In this document: piece after piece, positions 25,737 to 34,830 of the stretch | Layout: every line of letters starts with the position of its first letter | Numbering within the stretch: the stretch's first letter is position 1 | Assembly: GCA_965216945.1 (NCBI GenBank) | Contig: CBDCGU010000003.1 | Location: 1,302,001-1,366,000, forward strand | Origin: DATHZQ01 sp965216945 | Lineage (GTDB): Bacteria; Actinomycetota; Acidimicrobiia; Spongiisociales; UBA5794 | Length of the DNA: 64,000 nt | Reading direction: 5' to 3' | Made by a program: the position numbers and the translations under genes | Notes under the pieces: generated by a model | The model's input: the letters and a program-made list of their open reading frames with translations, nothing else | Told to the model about the DNA's origin: nothing | Databases searched by the model: none

Positions 25737-26609
25737 TCAGGTCGCGGTGCCCTCCGGAGGATCCGCCCATGTGAGTACCCGCTGCGGGAACGCGATCGTG
25801 ATGCCGGCCGCATCGAGAGCTCGCTTCAGGTCGACGGCAACGCGGTGCGTGATCTCCCATCCGTCTTGGAGACCCGAGTCGTGCCACAACCAGACCGCAG
25901 CGTTGATGGTCGAGTCGCCGAACTCGTGGACATACACGGTCACGGGAGGGTCGGAGGCCACACCGTCGGTCTCGCTTGCGACGGTCCGAATCAGCTCCGC
26001 GGCTGTCTCCAGATCCGTGGCGTAGTCGAGGCCCACCTGCAGCACCGTGCGACGCACGCCCTGTGCGGTGTAGATGGTGAGAGTCTCATCGAGCACCTTG
26101 CGATTCGGGATGTGGACGTGCTCGCCACTCACAGATTCGATCAGCACGGTACGGGAGGTGATGTCGAGGACGGTCCCCTCGACGCCGACGACTCCGATCT
26201 GATCACCCGACTCGAACGGGCGCCTCGTCTGCAGCGTCATCCCGGCGGCGAAGTTCTCCATCAGCGGCTGGAGGCCGATCGCCACAACAATCGCCACGAT
26301 CCCAAGGGTCGAGAGGAACGGCAGGATGTCGAAGCCCAAGACTCCCAGAGCACCGCCTGTCCCGAAGAGGATGACGAGGTAGAACGCCGCTCGCCCGGCG
26401 AACTTCCACGCATCAGGCGTGGCGATACCGGTGCGCTCCCCGAGCTCGCGGATGGACCGCCGTGCGATCCGGGCCAGGATGATGCCGAGGACGAACACGG
26501 CAAACGCCGTGAGACCCGTGGCCCACGTCACCTGGACGGTCTGCAGCGAATCGGCGATTCGGCCGACTTCCTCGTCGATCTGACCCGCCTGCGCCAGGAT
26601 TGGGGACAT
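25737..26609 (-). CDS. MscS-family mechanosensitive channel (290 aa)
   Basis: Three transmembrane helices occur: about 30-50, 70-90 and the pore helix region 95-130 (GIVAIVVAIGLQPLMENFAAGM). The beta domain has FESGDQIGVVGVEGTVLDIT, HVHIPNRKVLDETL and the alpha/beta C-terminal vestibule. Length is typical for small MscS (about 286). It should open under membrane tension to release solutes on hypo-osmotic shock. Start at 26609 has no clear Shine-Dalgarno. It belongs to a leftward run with the flippase-like gene 62 bp upstream. Confidence 0.92.
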   Translation of the reverse strand: MSPILAQAGQIDEEVGRIADSLQTVQVTWATGLTAFAVFVLGIILARIARRSIRELGERTGIATPDAWKFAGRAAFYLVILFGTGGALGVLGFDILPFLSTLGIVAIVVAIGLQPLMENFAAGMTLQTRRPFESGDQIGVVGVEGTVLDITSRTVLIESVSGEHVHIPNRKVLDETLTIYTAQGVRRTVLQVGLDYATDLETAAELIRTVASETDGVASDPPVTVYVHEFGDSTINAAVWLWHDSGLQDGWEITHRVAVDLKRALDAAGITIAFPQRVLTWADPPEGTAT

Positions 26610-26671
26610 CGACACATTATTGACACGGACACGCCAGATTCGGTGTCTCTCGGCGACGGCGTCGCCCAGTG

Positions 26672-27757
26672 TCAGTCCCCTCCGCCGCTCGCACCGACCC
26701 CGTGCCGCTTGCGCCGCCGACTCCACACGACCCATGAGGCCAGTCCGAGAGGAATGATGATCACCCAGCTGAACAAGCGATAGATGATGGCGGCGGCGGC
26801 GATCTCGTCGGCCAGCGCCGCCGAGCTCTCCGCGGTCAGGATCGTCACGTACGCAGCCTCGGCGACGCCGAGGCCCGACGGCGTGATCGGCACGGAGGTC
26901 AAGATCTGGACCAACGCAAACGCCGCAAAGACCTCGACCCAATCGAGCTGCGACGACTCGATGCCCACGGCACGCACGCTGACGAGAAGGATGGCGAAGA
27001 GGCCTGCCTGGCCGAGCCCCGCCGCACCGGCCGCCCAGTGGGTGCGGGTGCGCACGACGTCTCCGGTCCGGTCTCTGAAGTGGACGATCCGGTCGGCCAG
27101 GTCTGCGGCCAGCATGTCGGGAACGGAGACCTTGAACCATGCCGCCACCCTGTGGGCCGCCGTGCCCAGGGTGTGACCGATCCGCCGCGCCGTCGCCTCG
27201 GATCGCAGCAACAACGCAAACACGATGACAGCCGCCACCAGTACGCCGACCGCGATGAACGCCACCGTCTCCAGCTCCGAGTTCGAACGACCGAAGAACA
27301 GGAAGACGCCCGCAGCCACGATGGGGAGGGCGACCTTGGCGAACGTTCCGTAGAGAAACACCAGCAGCACGGATGCGCTCGTCTGGGCCGGGCTGTAGCC
27401 CCAGCTGCGGAACATCGCATAGCGGGCGGCAACGTCCGATGGCCCCGGAATCACGCTCGCCGTAGCCGCCGGAGCAAGGAAGGCCGGAAGACCTTGAGGC
27501 CAGCGCAGTCGCGGTGTCACCGCCATCAGCAGCAAGGGTTCGAGGGCGAGACGGACCGCGGCTACCAGCACGAGCGGCGCCCAATCTCGCACCGTGAGAT
27601 TGCGCACCGCAGTCACGACTTCGCTCCACGACACGAGCCGGGTGAACAGCAGCCAGAGCACGATGCCGATGACCGTCAGCCCACCGAGCTGGATCAGGAT
27701 GTCGCGCTTGCGACTCCCTCCCTGGGTTGCGATGTCCTCGGTCGGTACATCACTCAC
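26672..27757 (-). CDS. Lysylphosphatidylglycerol-synthase-type flippase domain protein (361 aa)
   Basis: This integral membrane protein has about eight helices with the UPF0104/LPG_synthase_TM (AglD-like) pattern: an N-terminal helix ILIQLGGLTVIGIVLWLLF, then TASVIPGPSDVAARYAMFRS (the conserved PGPSD-type motif), and ILTSVPITPSGLGVAEAAY. It contains only the membrane part, no C-terminal aminoacyltransferase domain. Proposed role: flipping or handling of a lipid or lipid-linked glycan. It starts three bases from the stop of the CPBP protease gene on the same strand, so the two are likely co-translated. Confidence 0.85.
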   Translation of the reverse strand: MSDVPTEDIATQGGSRKRDILIQLGGLTVIGIVLWLLFTRLVSWSEVVTAVRNLTVRDWAPLVLVAAVRLALEPLLLMAVTPRLRWPQGLPAFLAPAATASVIPGPSDVAARYAMFRSWGYSPAQTSASVLLVFLYGTFAKVALPIVAAGVFLFFGRSNSELETVAFIAVGVLVAAVIVFALLLRSEATARRIGHTLGTAAHRVAAWFKVSVPDMLAADLADRIVHFRDRTGDVVRTRTHWAAGAAGLGQAGLFAILLVSVRAVGIESSQLDWVEVFAAFALVQILTSVPITPSGLGVAEAAYVTILTAESSAALADEIAAAAIIYRLFSWVIIIPLGLASWVVWSRRRKRHGVGASGGGD

Positions 27758-27760
27758 TTG

Positions 27761-28537
27761 TCATGCCCATCCGTTGCGAACGGTGAGCCACCCGGCCACG
27801 AAGGCGGACCCGTTCAACGCCCAGTGGGCCAGCCAGGGTGCCGCGACATGACGGCCCCGCAACCGAATCCAACAGAAGACCAGACCGGCCACTCCCGTCA
27901 CCAGCACCTGGCCGAGGACGGCACCGATCTCGCCCGTGACGCCGCCACCGATGTCAACCGATGACGTATCGAGGGCACTGATGCCGGGGAGCACGTGCCA
28001 GAGGCCGAAAAGGGCAGACGACACGAGAGCCGCCCGCAGCGGCGAGAGCCACAGCATCAACATGCCGAACACGACACCGCGGAATGCGACCTCCTCGCCG
28101 AGAGACGTCCCCAGCGGGATCCGCACCACCACGTCGTAGAGCATCTCTCCCACCGGCATGCCGAGGAACCGGTCGTCGGCGAAGAAGCTGCGCGTCGCGG
28201 GAACCAACGTCAACACGACAACGGCGCACACCACGACCGCTCCGGCAACCGCACCCGCGGCGAGACCGCGGCGCAACCGCGCCGGCAACACGCCCATCGT
28301 GGCCCACGAGAGCCCCCCGCGGTGAGCCAGCCCGACCAGCGCTGCGGCGCCAAGGAGGTTGAGCGGGACTTCGAGGGCCTCAGGCGCGAACAGGTTCGCC
28401 GTGACGTTCCAGGCACCGAGCACCACGAGGACGACGACCTCGATCGCGGGGCTGCGTTGCGGCCGCTCGTCGGGCGCCGCCTGCCACCACGACCATCGCC
28501 ACAGATCGACATGATGGGTGTCTGCTCCGGCAGCCAC
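27761..28537 (-). CDS. CPBP-family intramembrane metalloprotease (258 aa)
   Basis: This is an Abi/CaaX-type membrane protease with about seven helices. Motif 1 appears as SLGEEVAFRG (EExxxR), motif 2 as FGLWHVLPG (FxxxH), and motif 3 as HWALNGSA (HxxxN). All putative zinc or catalytic residues are present. Bacterial CPBP proteins process peptides or confer bacteriocin self-immunity; no peptide substrate gene is evident nearby. Start at 28537 (ATG). It is followed on the same strand by the flippase-like gene. Confidence 0.9.
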   Translation of the reverse strand: MAAGADTHHVDLWRWSWWQAAPDERPQRSPAIEVVVLVVLGAWNVTANLFAPEALEVPLNLLGAAALVGLAHRGGLSWATMGVLPARLRRGLAAGAVAGAVVVCAVVVLTLVPATRSFFADDRFLGMPVGEMLYDVVVRIPLGTSLGEEVAFRGVVFGMLMLWLSPLRAALVSSALFGLWHVLPGISALDTSSVDIGGGVTGEIGAVLGQVLVTGVAGLVFCWIRLRGRHVAAPWLAHWALNGSAFVAGWLTVRNGWA

Positions 28538-28631
28538 TTGCGCTCCGTCCTCGCCTGGCTGGACGCCGATGCTGCCACGTATCGGCAGCCATGCGAGCCG
28601 CGGCGCCGCCGGCGGCCCGTCCCAAACGCAC

Positions 28632-28669
28632 GAGAGGCCGGATCCGCTACGGCGAACCCAGCCTCTCGT
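28632..28669 (-). terminator. Hairpin terminator after the SHOCT gene
   Basis: An 8-bp stem (28632-28639 with 28662-28669) extends inward through GGGTTCG/CGGATCC-type pairs into a nearly complete stem-loop. It lies 15 bases past the SHOCT-protein stop in the direction of transcription, followed by TGCGTTTGG. It separates this gene from the CPBP protease gene. Confidence 0.6.
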
Positions 28670-28683
28670 CGTGGTCAGTCGAC

Positions 28684-29064
28684 TCAGGCGAGCAACTTCG
28701 CCTTCTGCGCTTCGTACTCGGCATCGCTGAGCACGCCCTGAGACTTCAGGTCGGATAGCTTCTTGAGCTCATCCGCCGTCGAGGGGGCCGAGCCGGCCGC
28801 CTGTTGGATGTACTCGCGGGTCGCCTGCTGCTGGGCAACGGCAGCCTTCATCTGACGATCGGCCATCGTGTCGCCCCGCGAGATCAGATAGATCAGCACG
28901 CCGAGCCATGGGATGACGATGATGAAGATGGTCCACAGCGCCTTTGCGGCACCGCTCAGGTCGTCACTGCGGAAGACGTCGGCGATCACCGCCACCAGGA
29001 CCCAGATCCAGGCGATGAACAGGAAGAACACCAGCATCGACCAGAAGACGTCCAGAATCGGCAT
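28684..29064 (-). CDS. PLDc_N/SHOCT-domain membrane protein (126 aa)
   Basis: Two transmembrane helices (DVFWSMLVFFLFIAWIWVLV and WTIFIIVIPWLGVLIYLISR, the PLD_N-like pair) precede a cytosolic linker and a C-terminal SHOCT motif (ELKKLSDLKSQGVLSDAEY, about 99-117). SHOCT segments mediate oligomerisation in many membrane proteins. Small and complete; function unknown. ATG 29064 is preceded by AAGGAGAAGG. A terminator hairpin follows the stop. Confidence 0.85.
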   Translation of the reverse strand: MPILDVFWSMLVFFLFIAWIWVLVAVIADVFRSDDLSGAAKALWTIFIIVIPWLGVLIYLISRGDTMADRQMKAAVAQQQATREYIQQAAGSAPSTADELKKLSDLKSQGVLSDAEYEAQKAKLLA

Positions 29065-29232
29065 ATACCCTTCTCCTTTTGCATGGGGCCGCCTGATCGT
29101 AGCGATCGGGGCCGCGGCGCAGCCAGTCCCCGCTGGAGAATTCTGCCGTACCGCCATCGAACGCCGCCGGCAGGCGAGCCCGGCGCCCGCAGAGCGGCGC
29201 TCGACGGGCTCGCACCCTTGCCCGGCGGTACT

Positions 29233-30150
29233 ATGGAGCCTCTCGATCCGGCGTTGGCGCGCACGACGATCGGGACCGCGGCGAAAGGCCCGAACGACGT
29301 GCAGCCCGACATGGAACCGTCTCCGCAGCTTGGAGACGAGAACCGCCCCGAGGACGCCGATGTCATCGAACTCGAGGTGCGCGAGTCGAAGGGCCGCGTT
29401 GTTGCAGAACCGGCGCCGCAGGCGACGATCGCACGCACTGCGGGCGGCGTGGCGGCATCGGTGTGGATCTCGGCGATCCGCACCGGAGTCGATCTGACAA
29501 GCGGCGTTGCGAGCTGGGCCGCCGACACCGCCATCGGGCGCTGGATCAACGAGGCTGCCTCCGGTGCGCTGGATGCCGTGGCACGAGAGCTGCGGCCGGA
29601 TCTGGATCAAGTCGGCACGCTTGCCGAGCACACCGTGGGCCAAGTCATCTCCGTCGTGGTGCCGGTCGTGGTCCGCTCGCTCGAGCCCGACGAGGTGATC
29701 GAGGCCATCGACATCAACGCCATCCTCGCCGCGGTCGACGTCGATGCTCTCCTCGACCGAGTCGACGTGGACCGGTTGTTGGCCCGGGTCGATGTCAACG
29801 CTCTCCTGGATCGCGTCGACGTGGACGGACTGATGCAGCGGGCAGACGTGGATGCACTGGTGGCACGGGTCGACGTCGATGCGTTGATGCAGCGGGTCGA
29901 CATCGAAGCGCTGCTGGAACGGGTCGACGTCAACGCCGTTGCCAAGCGGGCGAAAGTCGGAGAGTTGGTGGCAGAAAGCACAGGTGATGTTGCCGGCTCG
30001 GCGCTCGATCTGGGACGACGCCAGGCCGTCGGCATCGACACGGTGCTCATGGGCACCATCAACCGGGTACTCGGCAGGGAGCCGGGGAGCATGCCGCTCG
30101 GGCCGCCGCTCCTGACCGATGCGGCCGATGTCGAGGACGAGACCTCGTGA
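29233..30150 (+). CDS. Protein with eight 9-residue tandem repeats (305 aa)
   Basis: No known family. The N-terminus is acidic, a middle segment has moderately hydrophobic stretches (ASVWISAIRTGVDLTSGVAS; GQVISVVVPVVVRSL), and residues 168-239 are eight consecutive nine-residue repeats of the form VDVDALLxR, preceded by a degenerate ninth (IDINAILAA). The regular V-D-V-D-x-L-L spacing suggests a repeated strand-turn-helix or solenoid surface. The gene overlaps the GTG start of the RDD gene by four bases, so the products are probably made together and may meet at the membrane. ATG 29233 is the likely start; 29311 is possible. Confidence 0.75.
   Translation: MEPLDPALARTTIGTAAKGPNDVQPDMEPSPQLGDENRPEDADVIELEVRESKGRVVAEPAPQATIARTAGGVAASVWISAIRTGVDLTSGVASWAADTAIGRWINEAASGALDAVARELRPDLDQVGTLAEHTVGQVISVVVPVVVRSLEPDEVIEAIDINAILAAVDVDALLDRVDVDRLLARVDVNALLDRVDVDGLMQRADVDALVARVDVDALMQRVDIEALLERVDVNAVAKRAKVGELVAESTGDVAGSALDLGRRQAVGIDTVLMGTINRVLGREPGSMPLGPPLLTDAADVEDETS
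29734..29949 (+). repeat. Eight tandem 27-bp coding repeats
   Basis: Eight in-frame 27-bp units each encode nine residues (V-D-V-D-A-L-L-x-R). Third-codon positions vary between units while the residues stay constant, so the repeat is old and kept by selection on the protein rather than a recent slippage product. Confidence 0.85.
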
Positions 30151-30728
30151 CCCCCGAATTCGGCCAGGTCTCCGGCCACTACGCCGGACTCTTCACGAGG
30201 GCCGCCGCATTCGTCATCGACTGGTTCGTCATCATCACCGTGTTTGGACTCATCGGCAGCGTCACGCGATGGGTCGGAGACACGATGCTCGGTACCCAAC
30301 TCGACCTCACCCAACAGAACTGGGTGTGGGTCGTGCTCTTCGGATTGTGGGCCTTCCTTTACCTCACGGTGGCGCTCTTGATCACGGGCAAGACCGTGGG
30401 CAAGGCCTTGATCGGCCTCAAGGTGGTGACGCGCCAGGGAGCGCCACTCAGCTCCGGTCGCGCCAGTGCCCGGGTGCTGACGATGCCGTTGAGCTTCCTG
30501 GTGCTCGGTCTCGGGCTGATCGGCGTCGTGCTGGGCCGGGAGCGCCGTGCCCTCCACGATGTGATCGCGGGCACCGCGGTCGTCTACGACTGGGGCGACC
30601 GTCCCGCCAAGATGCCCGCACCCATGACACGCTGGCTCGAGCGCAGGGGTGTAGAGGTGCGACCCGACGCAACACCCGGAGACGAGGCGGCGCCGGCCCC
30701 CGACCCCGAGCCGACCGCCGCCTCCTGA
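30147..30728 (+). CDS. RDD-family membrane protein (193 aa)
   Basis: This RDD domain opens with LFTRAAAFVIDWFVIITVFG (conserved Arg then Asp), a second helix NWVWVVLFGLWAFLYLTVAL, then TGKTVGKALIGLKVVTRQG, and a third helix ending with RRALHDVIAGTAVVYD, all typical of the family. RDD proteins include transporters and membrane partners of unknown function. The C-terminal 50 residues are a charged, Pro/Ala-rich tail. GTG start at 30147 overlaps the stop of the repeat protein (GTGA). Confidence 0.9.
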   Translation: MTPEFGQVSGHYAGLFTRAAAFVIDWFVIITVFGLIGSVTRWVGDTMLGTQLDLTQQNWVWVVLFGLWAFLYLTVALLITGKTVGKALIGLKVVTRQGAPLSSGRASARVLTMPLSFLVLGLGLIGVVLGRERRALHDVIAGTAVVYDWGDRPAKMPAPMTRWLERRGVEVRPDATPGDEAAPAPDPEPTAAS

Positions 30729-30843
30729 CAGGGTGCAGAGAGAGGGGGTCCGCCGGTTCGATGACAGATGGAGCAACAATGTCTCGGGACGATCTGACGT
30801 CGTCTGCCGAGCCGGCTCGCGGGCTTCCTCCGCACCCTCCTGG

Positions 30844-31521
30844 TCACTCCTCGCGTAGACGTGGTCGTTCGCGGCCGAGCGAGCCGACCAGGTAGGCAAC
30901 CAGCACGACGAGGAAGATCTGCCCGAACAGCGTCTGGATCATCGCCAGCGCCCGCCCGACGTCCGTGACGGGGGTCAGGTCGCCATAGCCGAGCGTGGTC
31001 ATCGTCACCACGGAGAAATAGAGGGCACTGGTGCTCTCGACGGCGCCCTGTGCGAAGAAGTCGCCGTCGGAGATCGCGATCAGCGCTCCGTAGGTGAAAG
31101 AGAAGACGAGGGCCACCTGGAGGTAGGCGGCCAACGCGGCAACGACCAGTGGGAGCGTGACCTGCTCGTGCTCGAAGATCCGCCGGATCAGGGCAACCGA
31201 GCCGACGCCGAGCAGGATGGCGCTGGCCAGCGCAACGGCGGCGTTGATGCCCCGGCTTCCGCTGAACCCTCCGGCCAGGATCGTCGCCGCGGCGAGCACC
31301 GCCCCGATGCGGATCAACCTCATCAGTCGCGGTGACGTGCCGATCGAACGGAACGTCACCGTGACGACGGCGACGACGAGGAGCCCGAGCAAGGTCCGCA
31401 CGAGCCTCGACTCCTCGGCGAACGCCGCGAAACTGAACACGGCGAAGAGGAGGAGGAAGAGGATCCCGTACCGATCCGTCGCGTACTGGGCGCCGGGGCG
31501 CGTGTTCATGCCGAGCTCCAT
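30844..31521 (-). CDS. Potassium-channel-like protein (225 aa)
   Basis: Four N-terminal helices precede a two-helix pore module (Ion_trans_2). The selectivity filter is explicit: SVVTMTTLGYGDLTPVT (TLGYGD). The S6-like helix is ALAMIQTLFGQIFLVVLVAYLVG. No RCK/TrkA-N domain follows; the tail is only about 12 residues. It is expected to pass K+. Start 31521 is ATG; 31509 (MNTRPG) is an alternative. The 115 bases between it and the convergent RDD gene hold no other feature. Confidence 0.9.
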   Translation of the reverse strand: MELGMNTRPGAQYATDRYGILFLLLFAVFSFAAFAEESRLVRTLLGLLVVAVVTVTFRSIGTSPRLMRLIRIGAVLAAATILAGGFSGSRGINAAVALASAILLGVGSVALIRRIFEHEQVTLPLVVAALAAYLQVALVFSFTYGALIAISDGDFFAQGAVESTSALYFSVVTMTTLGYGDLTPVTDVGRALAMIQTLFGQIFLVVLVAYLVGSLGRERPRLREE

Positions 31522-31639
31522 GGCAGGAGCGTACCGATGCGAACCCCAGGTGAGCCGTCAATCCCCCGGCTGCCACGCCGGCACAGGGGCGCCTGGGTAC
31601 GATGCGTGCGACACCCCCCGAGGGACGAGGAGCGCGACC

Positions 31640-32215
31640 ATGACCGCGACAGATGCACAGATCAGGGAAGCTGCGGGCGAGATCTCCCGCTGGTGGTGGA
31701 TGTGGCTCGTCACCGGCGTTCTGTGGATTCTCGTGTCGTTGATCATTCTGCAGTTCGACACTGCATCGGCGCGCACGGTCGGCGTCATCATCGGCGTGAT
31801 GCTGCTGGTGGCCGGCGTGCAGTACGTGGCGGTGGGGAGTCTGGCAGAGGGATGGAGGTGGCTCTGGTACGTCTTCGGAGGGCTGCTGATCCTCGGTGGA
31901 CTGGTCGCCATCGTCAACCCGGCCCGGGCCTTCGCCAACGTCGCCGACATGCTGGGCTTCCTGTTCACGTTCATCGGCATCATCTGGGTGGTCGAAGCGT
32001 TCGGCACCCGCGGAATCAACGACCTGTGGTGGCTCGGCCTCGCCTCCGGGATCTTGATGATCGTCCTCGGCTTCTGGGCCGCCGGGCAGTTCTTCTTCGA
32101 CAAGGCCTACACCCTGCTGGTGTTCGCCGGGATCTGGGCGATGGCCAAGGGGTTCCTGGATCTGATCCGTGCATTCGAGATCCGACGGCTCGGCAAGATC
32201 ATGATGGAGTTCTAG
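31640..32215 (+). CDS. HdeD-family membrane protein (191 aa)
   Basis: Six short hydrophobic helices of the DUF308/HdeD type: WWWMWLVTGVLWILVSLIIL, VIIGVMLLVAGVQYVAVGSL, LWYVFGGLLILGGLVAIVNP, FLFTFIGIIWVVEAFGTRG, WWLGLASGILMIVLGFWAAG, LLVFAGIWAMAKGFLDLIRA. The N-terminus is cytosolic. HdeD supports acid tolerance in enterobacteria; its homologues elsewhere are undefined. ATG 31640 follows GGACGAGGAG. Confidence 0.88.
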   Translation: MTATDAQIREAAGEISRWWWMWLVTGVLWILVSLIILQFDTASARTVGVIIGVMLLVAGVQYVAVGSLAEGWRWLWYVFGGLLILGGLVAIVNPARAFANVADMLGFLFTFIGIIWVVEAFGTRGINDLWWLGLASGILMIVLGFWAAGQFFFDKAYTLLVFAGIWAMAKGFLDLIRAFEIRRLGKIMMEF

Positions 32216-32285
32216 GCGGGTGCGGCCTTCCGGCCCCGCTTGTGCGGCAGCCGGGCAGAGTCGCGAGACGACGCACCAGCCGTGC

Positions 32286-32311
32286 CCTGGTGGGGCGCCG
32301 GCCGCACCAGG
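32286..32311. terminator. Hairpin between convergent genes
   Basis: A 7-bp stem CCTGGTG/CACCAGG (32286-32292 with 32305-32311) contains an inner GGC/GCC pairing. It lies just downstream of the leftward GlsB-like gene and 70 bases past the rightward HdeD gene, and could end both transcripts. There is no U-tract. Confidence 0.45.
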
Positions 32312-32320
32312 CGGTGAGCC

Positions 32321-32590
32321 TCACTTGCCGTAGTTGACGATCCGACGCCGGATCCACTTGACGATGGCCAGGACGACGATGGCGCCGATCACCGAACCGA
32401 TGAGCCCGGAGGCGTGGATCGAGAAGCCCTCCCCGGCGATCAGGTTCGCTCCCAAGCCGCCGACGAACGAACCAGCGATCCCTACGACGAACGCCTCGGT
32501 CCAGTCGATCCTCCATTCCGGATAGACCACCTTGGAGGCGATGGCGCCGGCCACCATTCCGATGAGGATGAGCGCGAGGATGAAGTACAC
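32321..32590 (-). CDS. GlsB/YeaQ/YmgE-family stress membrane protein (89 aa)
   Basis: This transglycosylase-associated (PF04226) protein has three helices with glycine-zipper patterns: FILALILIGMVAGAIASKVV, FVVGIAGSFVGGLGANLIAG, and GLIGSVIGAIVVLAIVKWIR. These small proteins are induced by general stress in many bacteria. GTG start at 32590 is preceded by AAAGGAAC. An in-frame ATG further upstream adds a non-conserved tail and is rejected. Confidence 0.88.
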   Translation of the reverse strand: MYFILALILIGMVAGAIASKVVYPEWRIDWTEAFVVGIAGSFVGGLGANLIAGEGFSIHASGLIGSVIGAIVVLAIVKWIRRRIVNYGK

Positions 32591-32676
32591 GACGTTCCTT
32601 TGCTGAGCTGTTGCAGGCCGAGAGTGTACGACGTTCGATGCCGCCCGCGGCGGCCCTCGCCCGACGGCCAGGACTC

Positions 32677-34830
32677 TCAATCCGGTGCGGTCACGGAAGG
32701 AATGTTCAGCTCCATCGCCTGCACCGGGACACCCCGCAGATCGACGAGGTCCCCCACCGGGTCGAGGCCGAACTCGGCATCGAGCAGTGGGGCCGTCTCT
32801 TCACACACCAGCACCTGATCTGTGCCTGCGATCGATTGCAGGGCCAATGCGGTGCGGACGGCATCTCCGACGACTCCGTAGGTGAGCTGATCCGCATCGA
32901 ACAGCGCCGCCACCACCTCACCGCTGCACATGCCGATGCGGTGGTGCAGCTCGAGCCCCATGTCGGCGGCGAACCTGGCGATACGCGCGGCCGCCTCCGT
33001 GGCGAAGAGGGCCGCCTCCGACAGCGCATGGTCGGGCGTGGCGAGCCCAGCGGCAAAGACATGCTCGGCGGACGACGACCGCACCCTCTCGACGCCGATC
33101 TCCTCGGCCAGATCTTCGAGCTCGGCCGAGAGCCGAACGCTGAGGCCGACCGCCGAGTCCTGGTCGATGCCCGGTTGATCGAGCACGCCATCGACGCCGA
33201 TCGCCACGATGGTCGCCGTGTCGAGGAGGTTCTCCATCTGCCGGCCCTCGCTCTGGAGACGACGGACCACTCTCGGTGGCAACGCCGACAGCAGCAGCTT
33301 GGTGATCGCCTGCTCCTCAGCTCGGAGTGCCGCTTCGTTGGCGCGCAGATCGCTGGTCAGCGTGTTGAGTCGCCTTGCCACGTCTCCAAACTCGTTGCGT
33401 CCGAGGTCGGGCAGCTCCACGTCGAGATCGCCGCCTGCCACTCTGGCGGCGGCGTCCACGATGGGCCTGGCAGGTCTGGTGATGCGATCCGACAACCACA
33501 CCCCGACCAACGCCACGATCGGGACGAGGATCAGTGCGATCAGCAGGATGCGGCTCACGTATGACCCAAGCGGTGCGTTGGCCTCGTCGGCGTCGACTGC
33601 GGCAACGAGGACCCAGTTCAGCTGCTCGGCCCCCACCGGCGATGCCACCGCCAGCGTGTCGCCGCCGATATAGCCATCGCTGCGACCCACGAAGGTCTCA
33701 CCATCGAAAGCTGCGGCCACGGCCGCGGTGTCCACCGGCTGTATCAGAACCGTGGAGTCGAACAGGCTCATGAGCCGGCCGAGCTCCGGATCCGCACCGC
33801 GATCCCCGAGTCTCTCGAGATACGTCTCCGAGTCCTCGATCCACAACCGGGAGTTGGTTCTCATCAGCAGATCGCCCCCGACGACGTACGCCTCGCCGGT
33901 GCGTCCCAATCCGGATGATTCCCACCCTCCGTTCGAGGTCGTGAGCGCATCCAGGGCCTCGTTGCGGATCTGAACGACGACGACGCCGATCGTCGTGGAG
34001 TCCGACCGCACAGCAGCCGCAGCGAAAAGGGTCGGCTCGCCGAGCGCGGGGAGATAGCGCTCGAAATCAACGTAGACCGTCTCGCCGATCGGCACGCTGG
34101 GAACCCGGTTGATGACGGCGTCGGCAAGTGCCGATTCGCGATATGGCCCGCTGACGAGGTTGGTGCCCAGGTCGGCGCGCTTGTTGGTGGAATAGACAAC
34201 GGTGCCGTCGAGATCGATGAGGAGCAGATCGCCCACGGCAGGCGACGCGGCATAGCGTCGAAGCACTTCGTGCAGCTCGGCGTGAACCTGCCCGTAGGCC
34301 GAAGAATCGTCCTCCGCCACGATCAAGTCTCGACGGTCGCCGTCGCGGCTCGGATTGGCGACGATGTAGTGATACTGCAGGTAGCGGGCGCCCTCGCCGC
34401 TCGGCTCGATACCGGAGACCTCGATGCCCGTGCTGGCGATGAGCTCGGCCCGTTCGGCGTACGCGGCCGTGAGTGCGGCGTCCTCGTCGTCCGACAGAGT
34501 GGCGGAACCGGATCCCAGCGCGGCAAACGCATCCGTGAAGCGGCCAATGGCGTCTGCCACGACGGGATCGGCGGCGACCACCGACACCTGGCCCCGCAGC
34601 TTCTCGAGACCGACCCGCACAGCCCTGGCCCGCGTCGCCTGCTGGCTGATCAGGATGTCATCGACTGCGGTCGTGATCAGCGAGCGCGCCTGCCAGTAGT
34701 TGAGCGCACCCAGCAGCAACACCGAAAGCAGAGCAACCGCTACGAGCACCAACGCCAGGCTCCGCCGCAGGGTCCTCGCCTCGCCCCCATCGTCCGCCGT
34801 CTCGGTACCGATCTGCGGGACGTCGGTCAT
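32677..34830 (-). CDS. Cache-HAMP receptor with degenerate class III cyclase domain (717 aa)
   Basis: Short cytosolic N-terminus, TM1 (about 25-45), a long extracytoplasmic double-Cache-like domain (about 46-430), TM2 (ILLIALILVPIVALVGVWLS), HAMP (RITRPARPIVDAAARVAGGD), a short coiled coil, then a C-terminal domain aligned to adenylate/guanylate cyclases. The catalytic residues are missing: the first metal-Asp site reads TIVAIGVDGVL (Gly replaces Asp), the second reads RSSSAEHVFAAG instead of GDA, and the Asn/Arg transition-state pair of VNxxxR is changed in GDAVRTALALQ. It is therefore probably a non-catalytic sensor or partner. ATG 34830 overlaps the upstream MscS gene by four bases (ATGA), so it is the third gene of a coupled operon. 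Confidence 0.85.
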   Translation of the reverse strand: MTDVPQIGTETADDGGEARTLRRSLALVLVAVALLSVLLLGALNYWQARSLITTAVDDILISQQATRARAVRVGLEKLRGQVSVVAADPVVADAIGRFTDAFAALGSGSATLSDDEDAALTAAYAERAELIASTGIEVSGIEPSGEGARYLQYHYIVANPSRDGDRRDLIVAEDDSSAYGQVHAELHEVLRRYAASPAVGDLLLIDLDGTVVYSTNKRADLGTNLVSGPYRESALADAVINRVPSVPIGETVYVDFERYLPALGEPTLFAAAAVRSDSTTIGVVVVQIRNEALDALTTSNGGWESSGLGRTGEAYVVGGDLLMRTNSRLWIEDSETYLERLGDRGADPELGRLMSLFDSTVLIQPVDTAAVAAAFDGETFVGRSDGYIGGDTLAVASPVGAEQLNWVLVAAVDADEANAPLGSYVSRILLIALILVPIVALVGVWLSDRITRPARPIVDAAARVAGGDLDVELPDLGRNEFGDVARRLNTLTSDLRANEAALRAEEQAITKLLLSALPPRVVRRLQSEGRQMENLLDTATIVAIGVDGVLDQPGIDQDSAVGLSVRLSAELEDLAEEIGVERVRSSSAEHVFAAGLATPDHALSEAALFATEAAARIARFAADMGLELHHRIGMCSGEVVAALFDADQLTYGVVGDAVRTALALQSIAGTDQVLVCEETAPLLDAEFGLDPVGDLVDLRGVPVQAMELNIPSVTAPD

